Source: Sepioteuthis lessoniana
Taxonomy: Eukaryota; Mollusca; Cephalopoda; Myopsida; Loliginidae
NCBI GenBank assembly: GCA_963585895.1
Contig: OY757904.1
Location: 158,392,749-158,456,748 of the forward strand
DNA length: 64,000 bases
Reading direction: 5' to 3'
The translations under genes and the position numbers were made by a program. Shown piece by piece: positions 1-11,425 of the stretch. Below the pieces are notes generated by a model. That model saw only the letters and a program-made list of their open reading frames with translations. It ran no database searches and had not been told where the DNA came from. Every line of letters begins with the position of its first letter. Positions within the stretch are counted from its first letter, which is position 1.

Positions 1-446
1 ACTGAATGCAAACAAAAGAATTATACAAAATTGAAGTGTTTGAAATAGAACTGTTTGATCATTTAACTGTGTATAAACAAATGACTTATACTTAAATTGA
101 ATGGTTAATGATACAGAGCAATACTTGGAAACGTTCAAATTTGTTGACTCACGCTAAATTGAATAGCTAGAAATAGAAATGTTTGATCATGTAACTGTGT
201 GTAAACAAATGACTGATGTTTAATTGAATTGTTAATTATACATAGCTATAGTCGGAACCATTAAACAGTGTGCAAACGAATGCGTAATGTTGAATAGAAT
301 AATTAGTGTTAAATAGCAATACTTGTAACCATTTTTGTGTGCAAATAAATGATTAATATTGAAAAGAATTGGTCGTGTTAGATAGCAATAACTGAAACCA
401 TTTAACTGTGTAGAAACAATAGTAATACTAATGCGCAAGCAAATTA
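1..446. repeat. Diverged ~70-bp tandem satellite
   Basis: A unit built around ATTTAACTGTGT, AAACAAATGA and TTGAATTG recurs near 59, 188, 258, 330 and 398, a spacing of about 70 bases (59 to 188 is roughly two units). Units are AT-rich and differ by many substitutions. The array starts before the window and is interrupted at 451 by a solo LTR; a further unit resumes near 1728. I see no coding potential in it. Confidence 0.7.
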
Positions 447-450
447 GTTC

Positions 451-1680
451 TGTTACGGCCATCGGCCACGGTAGGGTTAAAATGTAGGAAACCAAAGACT
501 ACTATGAGGACCGGAAGTAAGGCAGGCAATTGGCGGGTTTTCGAGCCCTAGCAACAGTGAAGGACCAACCGAGAAGGGGCAAAGGTCTTGACCCAGATAG
601 GGAAAAGACATGCGATTGGTCGAGGCAGGGAGGGCGTTTTACCGCCAAAATGAACTAAAGCCAAAAAGTCAGTTTCGAGCTTCGCCAAGGAAGAGAAAGG
701 TTGCCTTTTCACGTGGTCCGGTGGAAGGTGAAATTCTGGTAACAGAATGGCCTAATAGAAGCCGTCAACTCCGTTGGGTAAGAAACTGAGGCTCAACGTA
801 AGAGAAAAAAAAACTGGTACCTTGCGACTTGTTAATAAGAAATTAACGAATATAAGAAAAACAAAAACAAAAGAAAGGAAAGAAAAAAGGTTAGTCAAAA
901 AAATTTTATTACAAATAATACACGTAACCTAAATAAAGGTCCGTATCAAGACTACCCAAAGAAACATTTTTGCAGTTGTTCATTAGCAGTTAGTTTCGGC
1001 GGAAAACATATTTGTTTAAAATTGTATATTCACTTTAAAGACGAAGAGGAGAGACTTTCGTTCTTCGCTAAAAGAAGGGAAGAAAAAAAAAAAAATAAGT
1101 GAACAAATATTGGAAAGAACGAGTAAGTTCCCTCCCTTTAATTGTAAAGGGGACAAAGAGATACGGGTGTAATTTCAAGACAGGTTGAAAAAAAAAAAAA
1201 AAGAGATAAAAAAGGAGAACTTTGTCTTATTGGAAGGACATAGTCAAACACTATTGGAAGCGTCTTGCCCTCCACATTTCTGTATATTTTTTTGTTGTAT
1301 TTGTTTTGCTTTTTGTTTTTCTGTTGTTACAATTGTGCTTTCCTTAAAATAAAATATGTAAGAAAGATACATATATAAAGAAAAGAAGAAAAACAACTAC
1401 GCGTCATATTGTTTGTCCGGTTTGGAACTCTTCACGTGTTCTTTTATATCACGTCGACCTCTCGACCCTTGACACATCCTCATTCGTCCATATCTCGAAA
1501 AATTAAACCTATACGCAAGCTTTATACTTAACTAGTTATATGGACTTTCAAAGCTATCAATAAAATATAACTAGTTACGGAGAATATTTAGAGCTTGGGT
1601 GGTACGGTACTGTCGACGGAGGTTCTCCCCGTCTTTCGAGGATAATGTAACCTCGGAACAAAGATACAGTAACCGTCACA
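451..1680. mobile_element. Solo LTR (1230 bp) inside the satellite
   Basis: The segment starts TGTTACGG and ends CCGTCACA, an imperfect inverted terminal repeat with the TG...CA ends of LTRs. It is flanked by GTTC at 447-450 and 1681-1684, a probable 4-bp target-site duplication (5 bp if the terminal A is shared). Satellite sequence lies on both sides, so this is an insertion. No gag or pol coding is seen inside, as expected for a solo LTR left by recombination. Orientation is not settled. Confidence 0.65.
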
Positions 1681-1727
1681 GTTCTAATGTATTTAAAAAT
1701 AAAACTACCGACAAACTAATCTCTTAC

Positions 1728-1816
1728 ATATCATGTTTAACTATTAAATATGTGTAAATAAATGACTAATGTTAGATTGTTACTGTTATATTGTAATACT
1801 TGAAACTATTTAACTG
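1728..1816. repeat. Satellite unit on the far side of the solo LTR
   Basis: This stretch carries the same ATGTGTAAATAAATGACTAATG and ...AATACTTGAAACTATTTAACTG pattern as the array at 1-446. It shows that the LTR at 451-1680 split a pre-existing tandem array. Confidence 0.6.
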
Positions 1817-2142
1817 GCTCAGGCTCGTATAAAAATGTATCTACAAAAGGTGTTTTCAAATCATATATCTGATATATATGTAAAAACAGGATTAGCATTA
1901 AATAACCAACAATGGTTGGTTTGCCATAAAACCAAACCAATTAATCTTTGAAAGAAGCATGATTGTTTCGTTGAGCGAATAAAGAGAGAAAAATGAATTT
2001 AAAACATCTTACTGTTTTGGGGGCACAGAGTGGTTGACTAGTTGGCAGTAAGTTCGATCGGTAACGTGGACACATGTGGCTTGATGGTTGCACTTCTCTG
2101 AAAAACAAAGATGGACATTGTGGTTTTACTCCCCACAAATAG

Positions 2143-2145
<3 letters not shown>

Positions 2146-2210
<65 letters not shown>
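2146..2210. repeat. (AG)n microsatellite
   Basis: About 32 uninterrupted AG dinucleotides. The Ser/Leu-repeat reading frame on the minus strand here is an artefact of the repeat. Confidence 0.97.
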
Positions 2211-2212
<2 letters not shown>

Positions 2213-2264
2213 TCTAGGAAATCCGTGCCGTAACCGTGACTTGATGATATATATATATATATTG

Positions 2265-2568
2265 GGAGGTGCCCGTGGTGTAATGGTTATCGTCGTAGGA
2301 AATGGACACGGCGACACGAGTTCAAATCCTGGACGAGACTACATTTCACGTAGCACTAATACCTTTGAGAAAGGTATGAATCCAATTATTCTAATAGTAA
2401 ATAGTAGGACAGACTGGGTTCTTCAACCTAGGTGAGGCAACTAGTCTAGGAGAAGGAAAACTCTGAATTCAAACCTGTTAAATTCTGCTTAAAAATTGAC
2501 CTTGTATCATATCCTGCCCGAGCGGAGGGGTTGGGTAAATATGATCTATCTATATATATATATATATA
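2265..2568 (+). mobile_element. tRNA-derived SINE, family S1
   Basis: The 5' end is tRNA-like, with a box A region (GTGGTGTAATGGTTATCG near 2275) and a box B (GAGTTCAAATCC at 2318-2329), the internal RNA polymerase III promoter of a tRNA. A non-tRNA body follows (GGCAACTAGTCTAGGAGAAGG) and the end is a TATC/TA-rich tail. A near-identical copy lies at 47438-47735, and degraded copies at 31478 and 59262. It has no CCA end or full cloverleaf and is followed by a long body, so it is a SINE and not a tRNA gene. Confidence 0.85.
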
Positions 2569-2589
2569 ATTATCTGTTAGGTTAAACCT

Positions 2590-3060
2590 AGGTTGGTAGT
2601 TTCTGGCTCTTTTCGGTATTCTAGTTTTGTTTTACCTAGTGTATTAAGCAGTGAGCCAGCCAGAGTCTGGCTCGTGCGAGCCTCGCGATTCGAGTCACAT
2701 GCCGGCTGTGTTGCTCGCTGCACGGATCGGTTCGTGTGGCTTGGTCGCGTAGCCTTGTTACGTCGTTCAAGACCGCCTAACATGGGTACTGGGAAGCTGG
2801 CATCCATGCGACCGGGACTCCTCGAGCCTCAGAGGGCTGTCCCACTAGGCTCTAATCCTCTAACCCTTCCCTAGATTTACTGTCTGGTGCCAAGGACGCC
2901 TCTTTTTAGAGGAATGCCGACAGGGGCTGGGACATTTTTGGAGCCACCGGAGGTGTCTGGGCCATGGGTCTGCCCTCGGACCCACCTTGAAGGAGGCCTT
3001 TTACCACACGTACCCGTTTGGTGGGGTGTACGATAAATACAGTGGATTAAGTAATTTTAC
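2590..3060. other. GC-rich unknown segment
   Basis: This ~470-base block is clearly richer in G+C and CpG than its surroundings. Short open frames exist on both strands but none resembles a known domain. It could be the end of an unrecognised retroelement adjoining the SINE tail, or a captured unique sequence. No function is proposed. Confidence 0.4.
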
Positions 3061-3625
3061 GTATTAACTTAGGTAACTCAGCCAATGTGTTTTTTTTCTT
3101 TTGGCAAGACGTTGTGATGCTGGTTTATTATTTTTTAGCAGTACGGATGCTTTTAGTCTTTTCTTTTTTTAAATTTTTCTTTTTCCCCAGATATCAGTTT
3201 ATGTAATATTTTTTCTTTGCAAATTGCATCATCTCTTTTTTCCACTCCACCAGAATGATATATATATATATATAGTGTTTGGCTAACCACTTCCTCAAAA
3301 GGAACAACCCTCCCCCGCTGAGTTCCATGCTTCATGTCACGTATTTAATCCACTCCCGTGCATTCAACTTTAATTCTAATTTTAACAGTTTACGTCGACG
3401 AAAAACATAGGAGTGCCGAAAATGACACGAGTACTTTATTGTTCATATATTATGCTTCAATACGTCAAGTTGACCAAAATATTAATGCAATAAAAAATGT
3501 TTTTGACAAAATACATAAAATAATTTAAAAAATATTTGCCATTTTGTTTTCAACAGTGCTTACTATCTTTTAAAACTATATATTATGCTAGTTAGTATAC
3601 GTTGGCTTTCTTTATCTGCGCGTGC

Positions 3626-3662
3626 GTGTGTGTATGTGTGTGTGTGTGTGTGCGAGTCTACG

Positions 3663-3722
<60 letters not shown>

Positions 3723-3745
3723 TTAGAATTCTATCTATCTATCTA

Positions 3746-3789
<44 letters not shown>

Positions 3790-3953
3790 TAAGAAGGTCC
3801 ATTCATTTATGTATACATATACAAAAAAGAAGAAAGAACTATCAGTAAATTTAAAACCACAAAACTCCCCAAGATACACAATCTTCCTTCTTTCTTTGTA
3901 TATGTATACATAAATAAATTCAAAAAATACAAATCTCTTCTTGGACCTTCTTC

Positions 3954-3994
<41 letters not shown>
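3626..3994. repeat. Compound (TG)n/(TA)n/(TATC)n microsatellites
   Basis: A TG tract (about 3626-3660) is followed by (AT)n at 3669-3719, (TATC)n(TA)n at 3731-3785 and (AT)n at 3959-3994. Short palindromic AT arms surround them. The poly-Ile/Tyr reading frame across this region is a repeat artefact. Confidence 0.95.
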
Positions 3995-3997
<3 letters not shown>

Positions 3998-5097
3998 ATC
4001 CAACGCCGAGTCAGCTGATGGTAGGAACGATTCTATTTTCGGATTTTCTATCTACAATACACATGTAATTCAAAATCCAACAGAGAGCTCAATGTAAAAT
4101 AATAAGATAAATTACAGAGCAAATAATTCCATATAAAGAAAAACCTTTAAAAATTACTCATATTTTTTGTAATAATATTTATTTCAGCAGACCTTATATT
4201 TTAAACACTCTGCATCTTCAGACAAAGAAATAATGAGAAATTTCTTATGAAGATTTAGAAAACCCCACAAAATTCAGATCACCCTCTCTTCCAAACCAAT
4301 AAAATTTCATTTGCTATTTTTGTTTTTATTTTTTATTAACTAAAGACCAGATCATTTGTTTTTCCTGTTTGATTGACAAATATCATTCAATTCCTGTATC
4401 AAGATGTATCCATTTTTGAACTCTCTTTCCCTTCACGTATTTTATGTAATGACAATTGATTTAGGGAGAGAAAATTATCTACTATAAACAACTTACATGG
4501 GAATTAATAACCTCCAAACAAAATTAAATTATATTATAAAATATTATATTGTATATTAATACTATTTTATAAAAAAATAAGAAAGTTGTCATTTTAATAC
4601 TATTCAATATAATTGGTCACATTAAAAAAATATACCAGTTACTGTTAAAACATTATCTAAAATTATAAACAAATACAACATAAATTTATAAATTCTCAAG
4701 ATTACAATTATATCTCACATATTATCATAATATTCATATTATTACTTAACCTCAAATTCTTAAATTTATAAATAAAATCCTACCAAGTATTACAGATAAT
4801 AACATATGAAAAAATTATCATCACAATTAATATTACAGTTACTATTATTACTACTAATTCTACTAATTAAATAAATACCAATAGCAAATCATTCTAATTA
4901 ATCTTAATAATATTTACTATGTACTACAAAAATCTTTCATAATGTTCACTCTGTAATCAAAATAAATTAATACCTTATGTCACTTATTACATAATTTAAA
5001 TAAATAAAAAAACATATACTAAAATCCAAAGTACATTTACTATAATCACATTTACAGACATATAAATATAAAGATACATATATATACAAATAAAAAT

Positions 5098-5156
<59 letters not shown>

Positions 5157-5228
5157 TGCCGTTATTGCTGTCGTTTTCTTTTCATACATACGTATATATA
5201 TTTAGCGATAATTTTAGCCGGAGTTTTT
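3995..5228. other. AT-rich intergenic DNA, no gene seen
   Basis: Very AT-rich sequence with no open frame of convincing composition. It contains a (TA)n microsatellite at 5100-5152. No recognisable transposon domain. Confidence 0.6.
5100..5152. repeat. (TA)n microsatellite
   Basis: About 26 TA dinucleotides without interruption. Confidence 0.97.
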
Positions 5229-6051
5229 TGTTGTTGGTAGCGAGGGGGAAGTTTGTTTGTTAGCGAGGATAGGTTGTAACGTATGTGTGTTTACGTTGAG
5301 TTGTTTCCTCGCTTAGTGTTGTTGTTCCCCTCGCTAGGTTGTGAGAAATAAATGGAGGATGATGAAGAAGTAAGATGGCGAAAGTCGAAATGTGTTTAAG
5401 GATAAGGTTTTTATTTGCAGCATGGAATATTGGTTTGCTTTCGGTGCTGCAAGACTCGTGAAGGGTTGTGAGTATTGAAACGAAATTGAGTTATGAGAAG
5501 TTGAGATGGCAGCGTGTGTCATCGGACGTGTGAGGGATTGTGTTCGTTGCATTTTGACGAAAGACATGTTGCAGTTGTAGGAATTGAACTTTGGATGTCA
5601 CCGTGAGTTTCGTGTCTGGTGTTTGGGGAGAGTATGCGTTATTTCCATTAAGGTGACCCAGAGGTGAATTGAGAGCTAGCGTGTCGAGAGCAGGATTACG
5701 CGTCAGATCGATATAGCCAATTTTGGGGTGACATAAAGTTGTGCCTGTGCGAGGCATGTTAAATGCATCTAATTTATATTCAACTGGGATTCCTTGTAAG
5801 GAATCCATAAATTAGATGGGTTCCCTCGTTTGTCCATGCTGCTGCTGCTGCTGCTATTCTAGAGCCGCAGTGAGACGTCTGCACTGGGCGGCGTTCTCAA
5901 GCCAAAGAGGGTGTGTTTGGCAGCTTACCCGATTTGCTAGCCGGAAATGAAAGGTCCAGGCGGAATAGGATAGGTCATCCTGATTGGGTGAAATTAAGTG
6001 TCGAATTAAATTGCGCGCCAAACCAAAATACGAATTTTCCCTTCCACTACA
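5229..6051 (-). mobile_element. LTR-like repeat, family L3, copy 1
   Basis: Blocks of this segment match 17244-17984: the CTAATTTATATTCAACTGGGA block, the CCATAAATTAGATGG block, AATAGGATAGGTCATCCTGATTGG, and GCGCGCCAAACCAAAATACGAA near the right end. It contains a short (GCT)n run at ~5838. The minus strand carries a CCAAT box (in ACCCAATCAGG) and would begin TGTAGTGG, which suggests a minus-oriented LTR. The left boundary is approximate and no target-site duplication was found. Confidence 0.5.
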
Positions 6052-6224
6052 TATATATAAAGCCTAAAATCAATTCACATACGCTTATATCTGTTTTTAT
6101 GGTGATATCTAAATATCAATTCATTTCTTTGATTTAGTAATTTACTGGCATTTCTATATTTTATAATACTAATCTTTTCTTCTGGACAGAGATTACATCT
6201 ACTTCTGAAATTACTTGGTGTGGT

Positions 6225-6690
6225 TATGGATAAAAAAAAACAGCACATTGCACCCCCTAAATGCAACTGTATTAATAATGCGGCTTGTCCCCTTAAGGGC
6301 AAATATCAATATGAATGCATAGCGTATAAGGTGAAGGTGTATGGCTGCAGACCCACTAATAGTAGTTATAATGATAGTAGTAATGATTAAAAAAAAGTAT
6401 ACGCAGGTTCTACCCAAGGACTTTCCAAAAAAGATATTACAATCATAGAATTAGTTTCGCACACGGAATATATAGACACAGAACTATTTTAAATGCATGT
6501 TGGAAATTAAAAAGAAGAAAGGTATAGATCATATATTGAAATAGGAGATAGTAAAAAAAATGCCGTAAATAAATAATGCCTCCTATGTATGGAGGAAACA
6601 CTAGCTATCGCTTCCTACAATAATCCAGATGAATTACTCAGAGATTGGAGATACTTAATGTTTGTCTGCATAGAAAAGCCTAGTTTCTTG
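6225..6690 (+). pseudogene. Penelope-like element remnant with GIY-YIG endonuclease motifs
   Basis: The plus strand encodes a Cys motif (KCNCINNAACPLKGK, from 6259), then after a short degraded stretch VYAGSTQG (from ~6397), and in a shifted frame KRYYNHRISFAHGIYRH (from ~6428) and WKLKRRK. In Penelope-like retroelements a CNC...CPL Cys motif precedes a GIY-YIG endonuclease whose conserved start is followed by a K-R-Y-Y-N-H-type block. The combination and order support this assignment. At least one frameshift and several stops break the frame, and the reverse transcriptase portion is missing. The downstream boundary is approximate. Confidence 0.65.
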
Positions 6691-7134
6691 GCAAATAAAA
6701 TGTGGCTTTTCTAATGCTAATTTTTTATTCTTTCTGGAGGCTGCTTTATCAATAAAATCTCATTTGGGCCAACCCTCTTTTGTCAGATATATATATATGG
6801 AATTTGTTAATCGGCTGTTAAAATACCTTGAACATCATTGGCTTATTTTTAAAGTTGGACTGTTATTGTCCCTTTGTGGGTAGTTAAACAACTGGGGAGT
6901 TTTTTTTATTAGACTGTTTTTTATTGAGCTCCCGTCGATTTGTCTGTTGGCAGTCTGTTAGAAGTCTGTTTTTTCACGAACCCCACTCTGTTGGTCTGTC
7001 AATTGGAAAAAAGTATAAAGCAAAGTGTGCTTTCTCACGTGCTACACAATCTGTCAGAGAAAAGTTGAAGTCAGTCTGTCAGCTACATTCCATAGTTCAC
7101 CAGGAAAGGTGTAAAATTTACAATTAACTAAGTT
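6691..7134. other. No gene seen; possible LTR-like sequence
   Basis: Contains GTCCCTTTGTGGG near 6869, which resembles the start of the solo LTR at 43767, and a TATA-like AGTATAAAGC near 7013. The boundaries of any element are not visible. Confidence 0.3.
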
Positions 7135-7400
7135 TATCAGGTTCCACGGTAGAAGGGAAGCCTAGTAGGGGTTTCTTTCCATAGGGAACACATAAGTTGT
7201 TTAGTTCCCCAGCTCTATGAAAGAAAATCTTGGGATACATTTTTTCAAGAAAAAGGAGTTAATTAGTTTCCGTGGTTGTAGAGAAGCCCAGAAATGGTTT
7301 CTCTCCGTAGGAAAGAAAAAAGTTGTTGAGTTCTTGAAAATCGTGCGCTAGAAATTTGAAACAAAAGAAAGAAAAAAGAACTTTGAATTCAGACTCTAAA
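7135..7400. repeat. Two tandem ~126-bp diverged units
   Basis: A unit starting GTTCCACGGTAGAAGGGAAGCC (7140) recurs as GTTTCCGTGGTTGTAGAGAAGCC (7266), followed in both by GGTTTCT(T/C)TCC, TAGG and AAGTTGTT(T/G)AGTTC. The units are clearly homologous but diverged. No coding function is evident. Confidence 0.55.
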
Positions 7401-7894
7401 TTTGGTATTTCTGTAAAAATTGTTTTGTAATGTGCAACTTTTCTTTTGTTTCTGTCCAATATCGAGTAAGTCAATTTGACTTTCCAATTTTATCATTTGG
7501 TTTTATTTATTTATTTATTTTTGTGTGTATTTGTTACACCAAATGTGTTTTATTCCGAACTTTGCACGGCGAAATTTGTGTACTGTTTGTGGAAATGTAC
7601 TTGTTGAATTTATTTCCTTTGAGAAAAAAATTTTATAAAGAGAAAATTGTTTGTTTGTCTCGGAAATATTGTATTTTTTTTGTTTTGTAAATTAATGGTT
7701 GAGTTACTCCTCCCCTTCCACTGTTCTTACACGCTTTTATTTTTCTAATTTTTTTCTCTTTCCCACCCTGCAAAGATCTTCGGTTTACTGCTATCTTGTA
7801 CTGTAACATTCGTGGTTTCGTTACCCTCCATCTCCTTGTTTTTGTACCCACAGGTGACACGCTTGGGGTAATTCGAAAAATTATGAACCGAGTA

Positions 7895-7898
<4 letters not shown>

Positions 7899-7938
<40 letters not shown>
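7899..7938. repeat. (TA)n microsatellite
   Basis: About 20 TA dinucleotides, with a shorter TA run just after it near 7950. Confidence 0.95.
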
Positions 7939-7940
<2 letters not shown>

Positions 7941-8004
7941 AAATCAAATATATATATATAGTAACTGGTCTATGACCGGAATAAAAGGACTTTAGGAACA
8001 CCAA

Positions 8005-9044
8005 TGTGAGATAGAAAAGGAGCAGAGGGGAGTAAGCTAAGAATTAAAAATGTGTCCTTATTTGTTGTTGAAAGATTTTGCCTATTAATTTTAATGGAAA
8101 GAATTCTTTTATTTTATTAATTTCTTCCTTTTCTTCTTTTTTAAAATTTTATTTTATAATAAAATAATATATAAAAATACATAACCCTATACTGGTGAAA
8201 GGTTTAAAACATTTCATCATTTTTTATGTATTCTTTTTTTTTTTTTTTGTCGGCAATAAATTTTTATTTTTACAATTAGTGCTCAATTATAGAACAATAT
8301 ACTAGTTGATAATTTTCGAAAAAGCAGAAAAAGTTTTAATTCAGATTTTATTCATTCTCTAAAATTTTAGCGATAAAAGAATCTAAGAATGCACGTATTG
8401 CAATCTTCTTTTATTTAAGGATTTTTTTTTACATTTAAAATATTATATTTAAAATGTACCCCTAATCTTGAGAGTAGTCTGAAACATTATAATAATTTCA
8501 TTTTTCTTTCAACTTTTTTTTAAAAGAATATGAGAAAATATTTGGTTCTGTTCTTTAAAAAATTATTCGATTTTTTTAATCCGAAAAAAGGTAATAATAA
8601 AAAAAGCAAAGCATTAAAAATGTCCCTCTCTTTTTTTTTTTTTGTGGAAAATTTCGCGTTCAAATAAAAAGTATTCATTAATTAATTAGTTTATTTCTTT
8701 AAAAAGTTTTAGACTTACATTGATAAAAAATTAATATATGAAATATGAAAATTATTCGTTTAAAAATCAGTTTTTGAGTGATTGATAAACAATGTTTTCA
8801 TTTGATCTTCCTTTTTTTTTTTACCTTCCAAAAATGTACGATTATATGTAGATACAACAAAAATAAGCTAAGAATTTAAAATTAAATTTTTTTCAAATTA
8901 CAATTTCTTTTTTTTTAAATGGTAACTCTTTGTTTGAAACATTTTCACGATTTTGTTTTTTGTTTTTTCCACAAATAAAGAATTTTATTCACTGTTAGTG
9001 CTAAATTACAAAACTATAATTTTCTAGAAAGCATTAGATTCAAA
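8005..9044. other. Very AT-rich DNA, no gene seen
   Basis: Homopolymer-rich A/T sequence with many poly-T runs and no supported open frame or recognised repeat. Confidence 0.6.
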
Positions 9045-9590
9045 TTTCACCAATGGAAAGTGTGATATTTAACCCTGGTAGGTATTAAGAGGAACTGAAA
9101 AGTTACACGTGATTTTTGTATTTCTGATGAGACTAGAAAAAGAAAATAAATAAAATAAAATAAAATAGAATCAAGAAGTGCAGAAAATCCCAGAAGCCCC
9201 GACAGGAAGTGATGAGGACGCATGCTGGGAAAAAGGAACCGTCCCTGAGCAAAGGTGAAATTCGACCTCACTTCAGCCTTTCCTCTGATACAAGACGGAC
9301 TTTCTTTCCCCAAGCTGATAGTAGGCAGCGCACGTGTCTTCACAAGCCTCGTACTTGGCGTAAGACCGAATCTCTTCTAGCAGCAACCTTTATTAAAAAC
9401 ACCACTGGACATGTTCACACAGAATTTGGACTTATCAACCACCGGAGACGACTAGTATATTCTAACACCTTGTCTGGGAGACGTGACCTTTTCCATTAGA
9501 TTCAGGAAGAATTTCCCACGTACAGGATAGTTACTGAACCCAGAAATAAAGTTAAAATTCAAAAGGTATCTTGGTCTCTTTTCTTCCATT
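9045..9590. mobile_element. LTR-like repeat, family L4, copy 1
   Basis: The sequence from CCCAGAAGCCCCGACAGGAAGTG (about 9189) through GAGCGCACGTG-like, CTTGGCGTAAGACC and GTCTAGTATATTCTAACACC blocks matches two separated parts of 14668-15730. An AATAAA lies near 9545. The stretch that follows (9736 onward) resembles a retroelement leader, so this may be the LTR of a decayed element. Exact ends are not resolved. Confidence 0.45.
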
Positions 9591-9735
9591 CTTCAGGAAT
9601 TCGTTAGCAGCCTTCTACAGACACAGAAAAAGCCAACGAATTAAGATGGGGTAAGAAGAAAACCAACGGAGTCAGATATCTAAACCTAAAACCTTAAAAA
9701 CCAAATAACCAACGATACAAACCTCAAAACCTTAC

Positions 9736-9990
9736 AATGGTGACCTTCGACGCGTGTTGAACACCCAGGATAAAAGAAGACATCCCGATATGAAACGGAA
9801 AATTTTCTGCGTGGTCCAAAATATACTATTATGAAGGTGTACAACCTCCGACGTGGGTTGAACACCCACAAAAAAAAAACAACAAAAAAACATCCCAACT
9901 TGAAGTGGACGGCTCACACGTGGTGAAAAAAAGAAAAATATGACAACATGGAAATGTACAACATTTCAACATGAAACGAACAATCTCAAA
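9736..9990. repeat. Diverged ~105-bp direct repeats with GTTGAACACCC cores
   Basis: GGTGACCTTCGACGCGTG-TTGAACACCC (~9738) recurs as ACAACCTCCGACGTGGGTTGAACACCC (~9842), each followed by CATCCC(G/A)A and TGAA(A/G)(C/T)GGA. A weaker third unit begins near 9955. Sequence of the TGGTGACC...GACGTG type often follows the 5' LTR of Gypsy-like elements at the primer binding site, so this may be a duplicated leader. That reading is inference. Confidence 0.45.
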
Positions 9991-10961
9991 GTGACTTACA
10001 AAACAAAAATACACAAGTTCGAATAATTAGACTAAACAAAGAAACATACACACACACACACACAAGAGAGAAAAAAAGGTTCAAAGAAACCCCATAATGT
10101 CTGCGGCTACTAACAACTAAAAGTGGTAGAAGAATGTATCAACCCTGTCACACCAAATTAACCTACTCTTTCTTCTACCACCGTCAAAAAGTAATTTACT
10201 ACTGGTGGAAATAAACAGTCAACAGGCGCGTGAATTTACCCCCACCGAAAAAAAAAAACCCCAAAAAAAAAACGAGAGTAACTTACTTCACTATTTTTTG
10301 TTTTCTCTCGACCCATTTTGATAAAAAAAAGAAATTATGTATACATGACCTAAAAAAACACGAAAAGAAAAATGCAAAAAAAAAAAAAAATATCCAAGGA
10401 AATGCAAGAGTTGAAGAAGGATAATCCTCCTCGGACAGTGACGGTTACATTCAACTACTCTATGGCCAGAAATTTCCTGCACTTAAAAAAATGACATAAA
10501 AAGGAAAAACCCCAAAGAAAGTCAAGAACTAAATAAATAACACCCCTTTTATTAAAGTCCGCTAAAACTCTAATCGAAAAATTAAAAAAAAACTTTCATA
10601 GCTAAAGAAGAATCCCTTTATCCAACCACCCTAACAAAAAGAAAAAAATCAAGCAAAAACAACATAAAAAATTTAGCCAAGAAGATAAAAGAGTTTGATA
10701 AATAACACTCCTCACAATTAAGAACTGTTACTTTCAACTTAGTCTTCACACACACAATATATATATATATATATATATAATAAAAAAAGAAGAAAAATAA
10801 AGAAAGAAATAAGTGTATTGTGGGGCCGATAAATGCATCGACTCCAAAACCTTTTAAAATATTGACAACGAACTACACAAGAAAGACAAAACAAGGTGGT
10901 TGTTCGAAAGGCCAAATTTATTATGGCGAATCGTAAATCGGAATAGCGCCGCTCCCGGAAG
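9991..10961. other. A-rich DNA, no gene seen
   Basis: A-rich plus strand with many poly-A runs, a short (AC)n near 10048 and a (TA)n near 10758. Frames here are Lys/Phe-biased by composition and not supported as genes. Confidence 0.55.
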
Positions 10962-11425
10962 GTGGTTGCTGGTGCAGGATCTAGTTGCTGGTGCAGGACT
11001 GGATAGTCAGGACTGGTGGTCACTGGTGCAGGACTGGTAGCTGCTGTTGTAGGAAGGTGGTCACTGGTACAGGATTGGTAGCTGCTGGTGCAGGACTGGT
11101 AGTTGCTGGTGCATGAAGGTAATCGCTGGTGCGAGACTGGCAGCTGCTGCTTTAGAACTGGTAGCTGCTGCTTTAGAACTGGTAGCTGCTGCTGCAGGAA
11201 GCTAGTCGCCAGTGCAGGACAGGTAGTTGCTGGTGCAGGAAAGTGGTCGCTGCTGAAGGAAGGTAATCGCTGGTTCAGGACTGGTAGCTACTGCTGCAGG
11301 ACGGATAGCTGCTGGTGCAGGAAGGTAGTCGCTGTTTCAGGATTGTTAGCTGCTGTTGTAGGAAGGTAGTGGCTGGTGCAGGACTGGTAGCTGCTGTTGT
11401 AGGATTGGTAGCGACTGGTGCGGGA
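10962..11425. repeat. 21-bp minisatellite
   Basis: Roughly 20 imperfect tandem copies of a 21-base unit close to GGTAGCTGCTGGTGCAGGACT. The unit is a multiple of three, so one frame gives a Cys/Gly/Ser-rich 88-residue open frame (11103-11369); I treat that as a by-product. Unit variants (TTGTAGGA, TTTAGAAC) are interspersed. Confidence 0.85.

Noticed and set aside
1-430. CRISPR array or phage-like direct repeats
   Set aside because: Units are diverged with no repeat-spacer structure, and the surroundings are plainly eukaryotic.
2265-2345. tRNA gene
   Set aside because: Box A and B are present, but the sequence continues into a SINE body that recurs at 47438, 31478 and 59262, and no full cloverleaf was traced.
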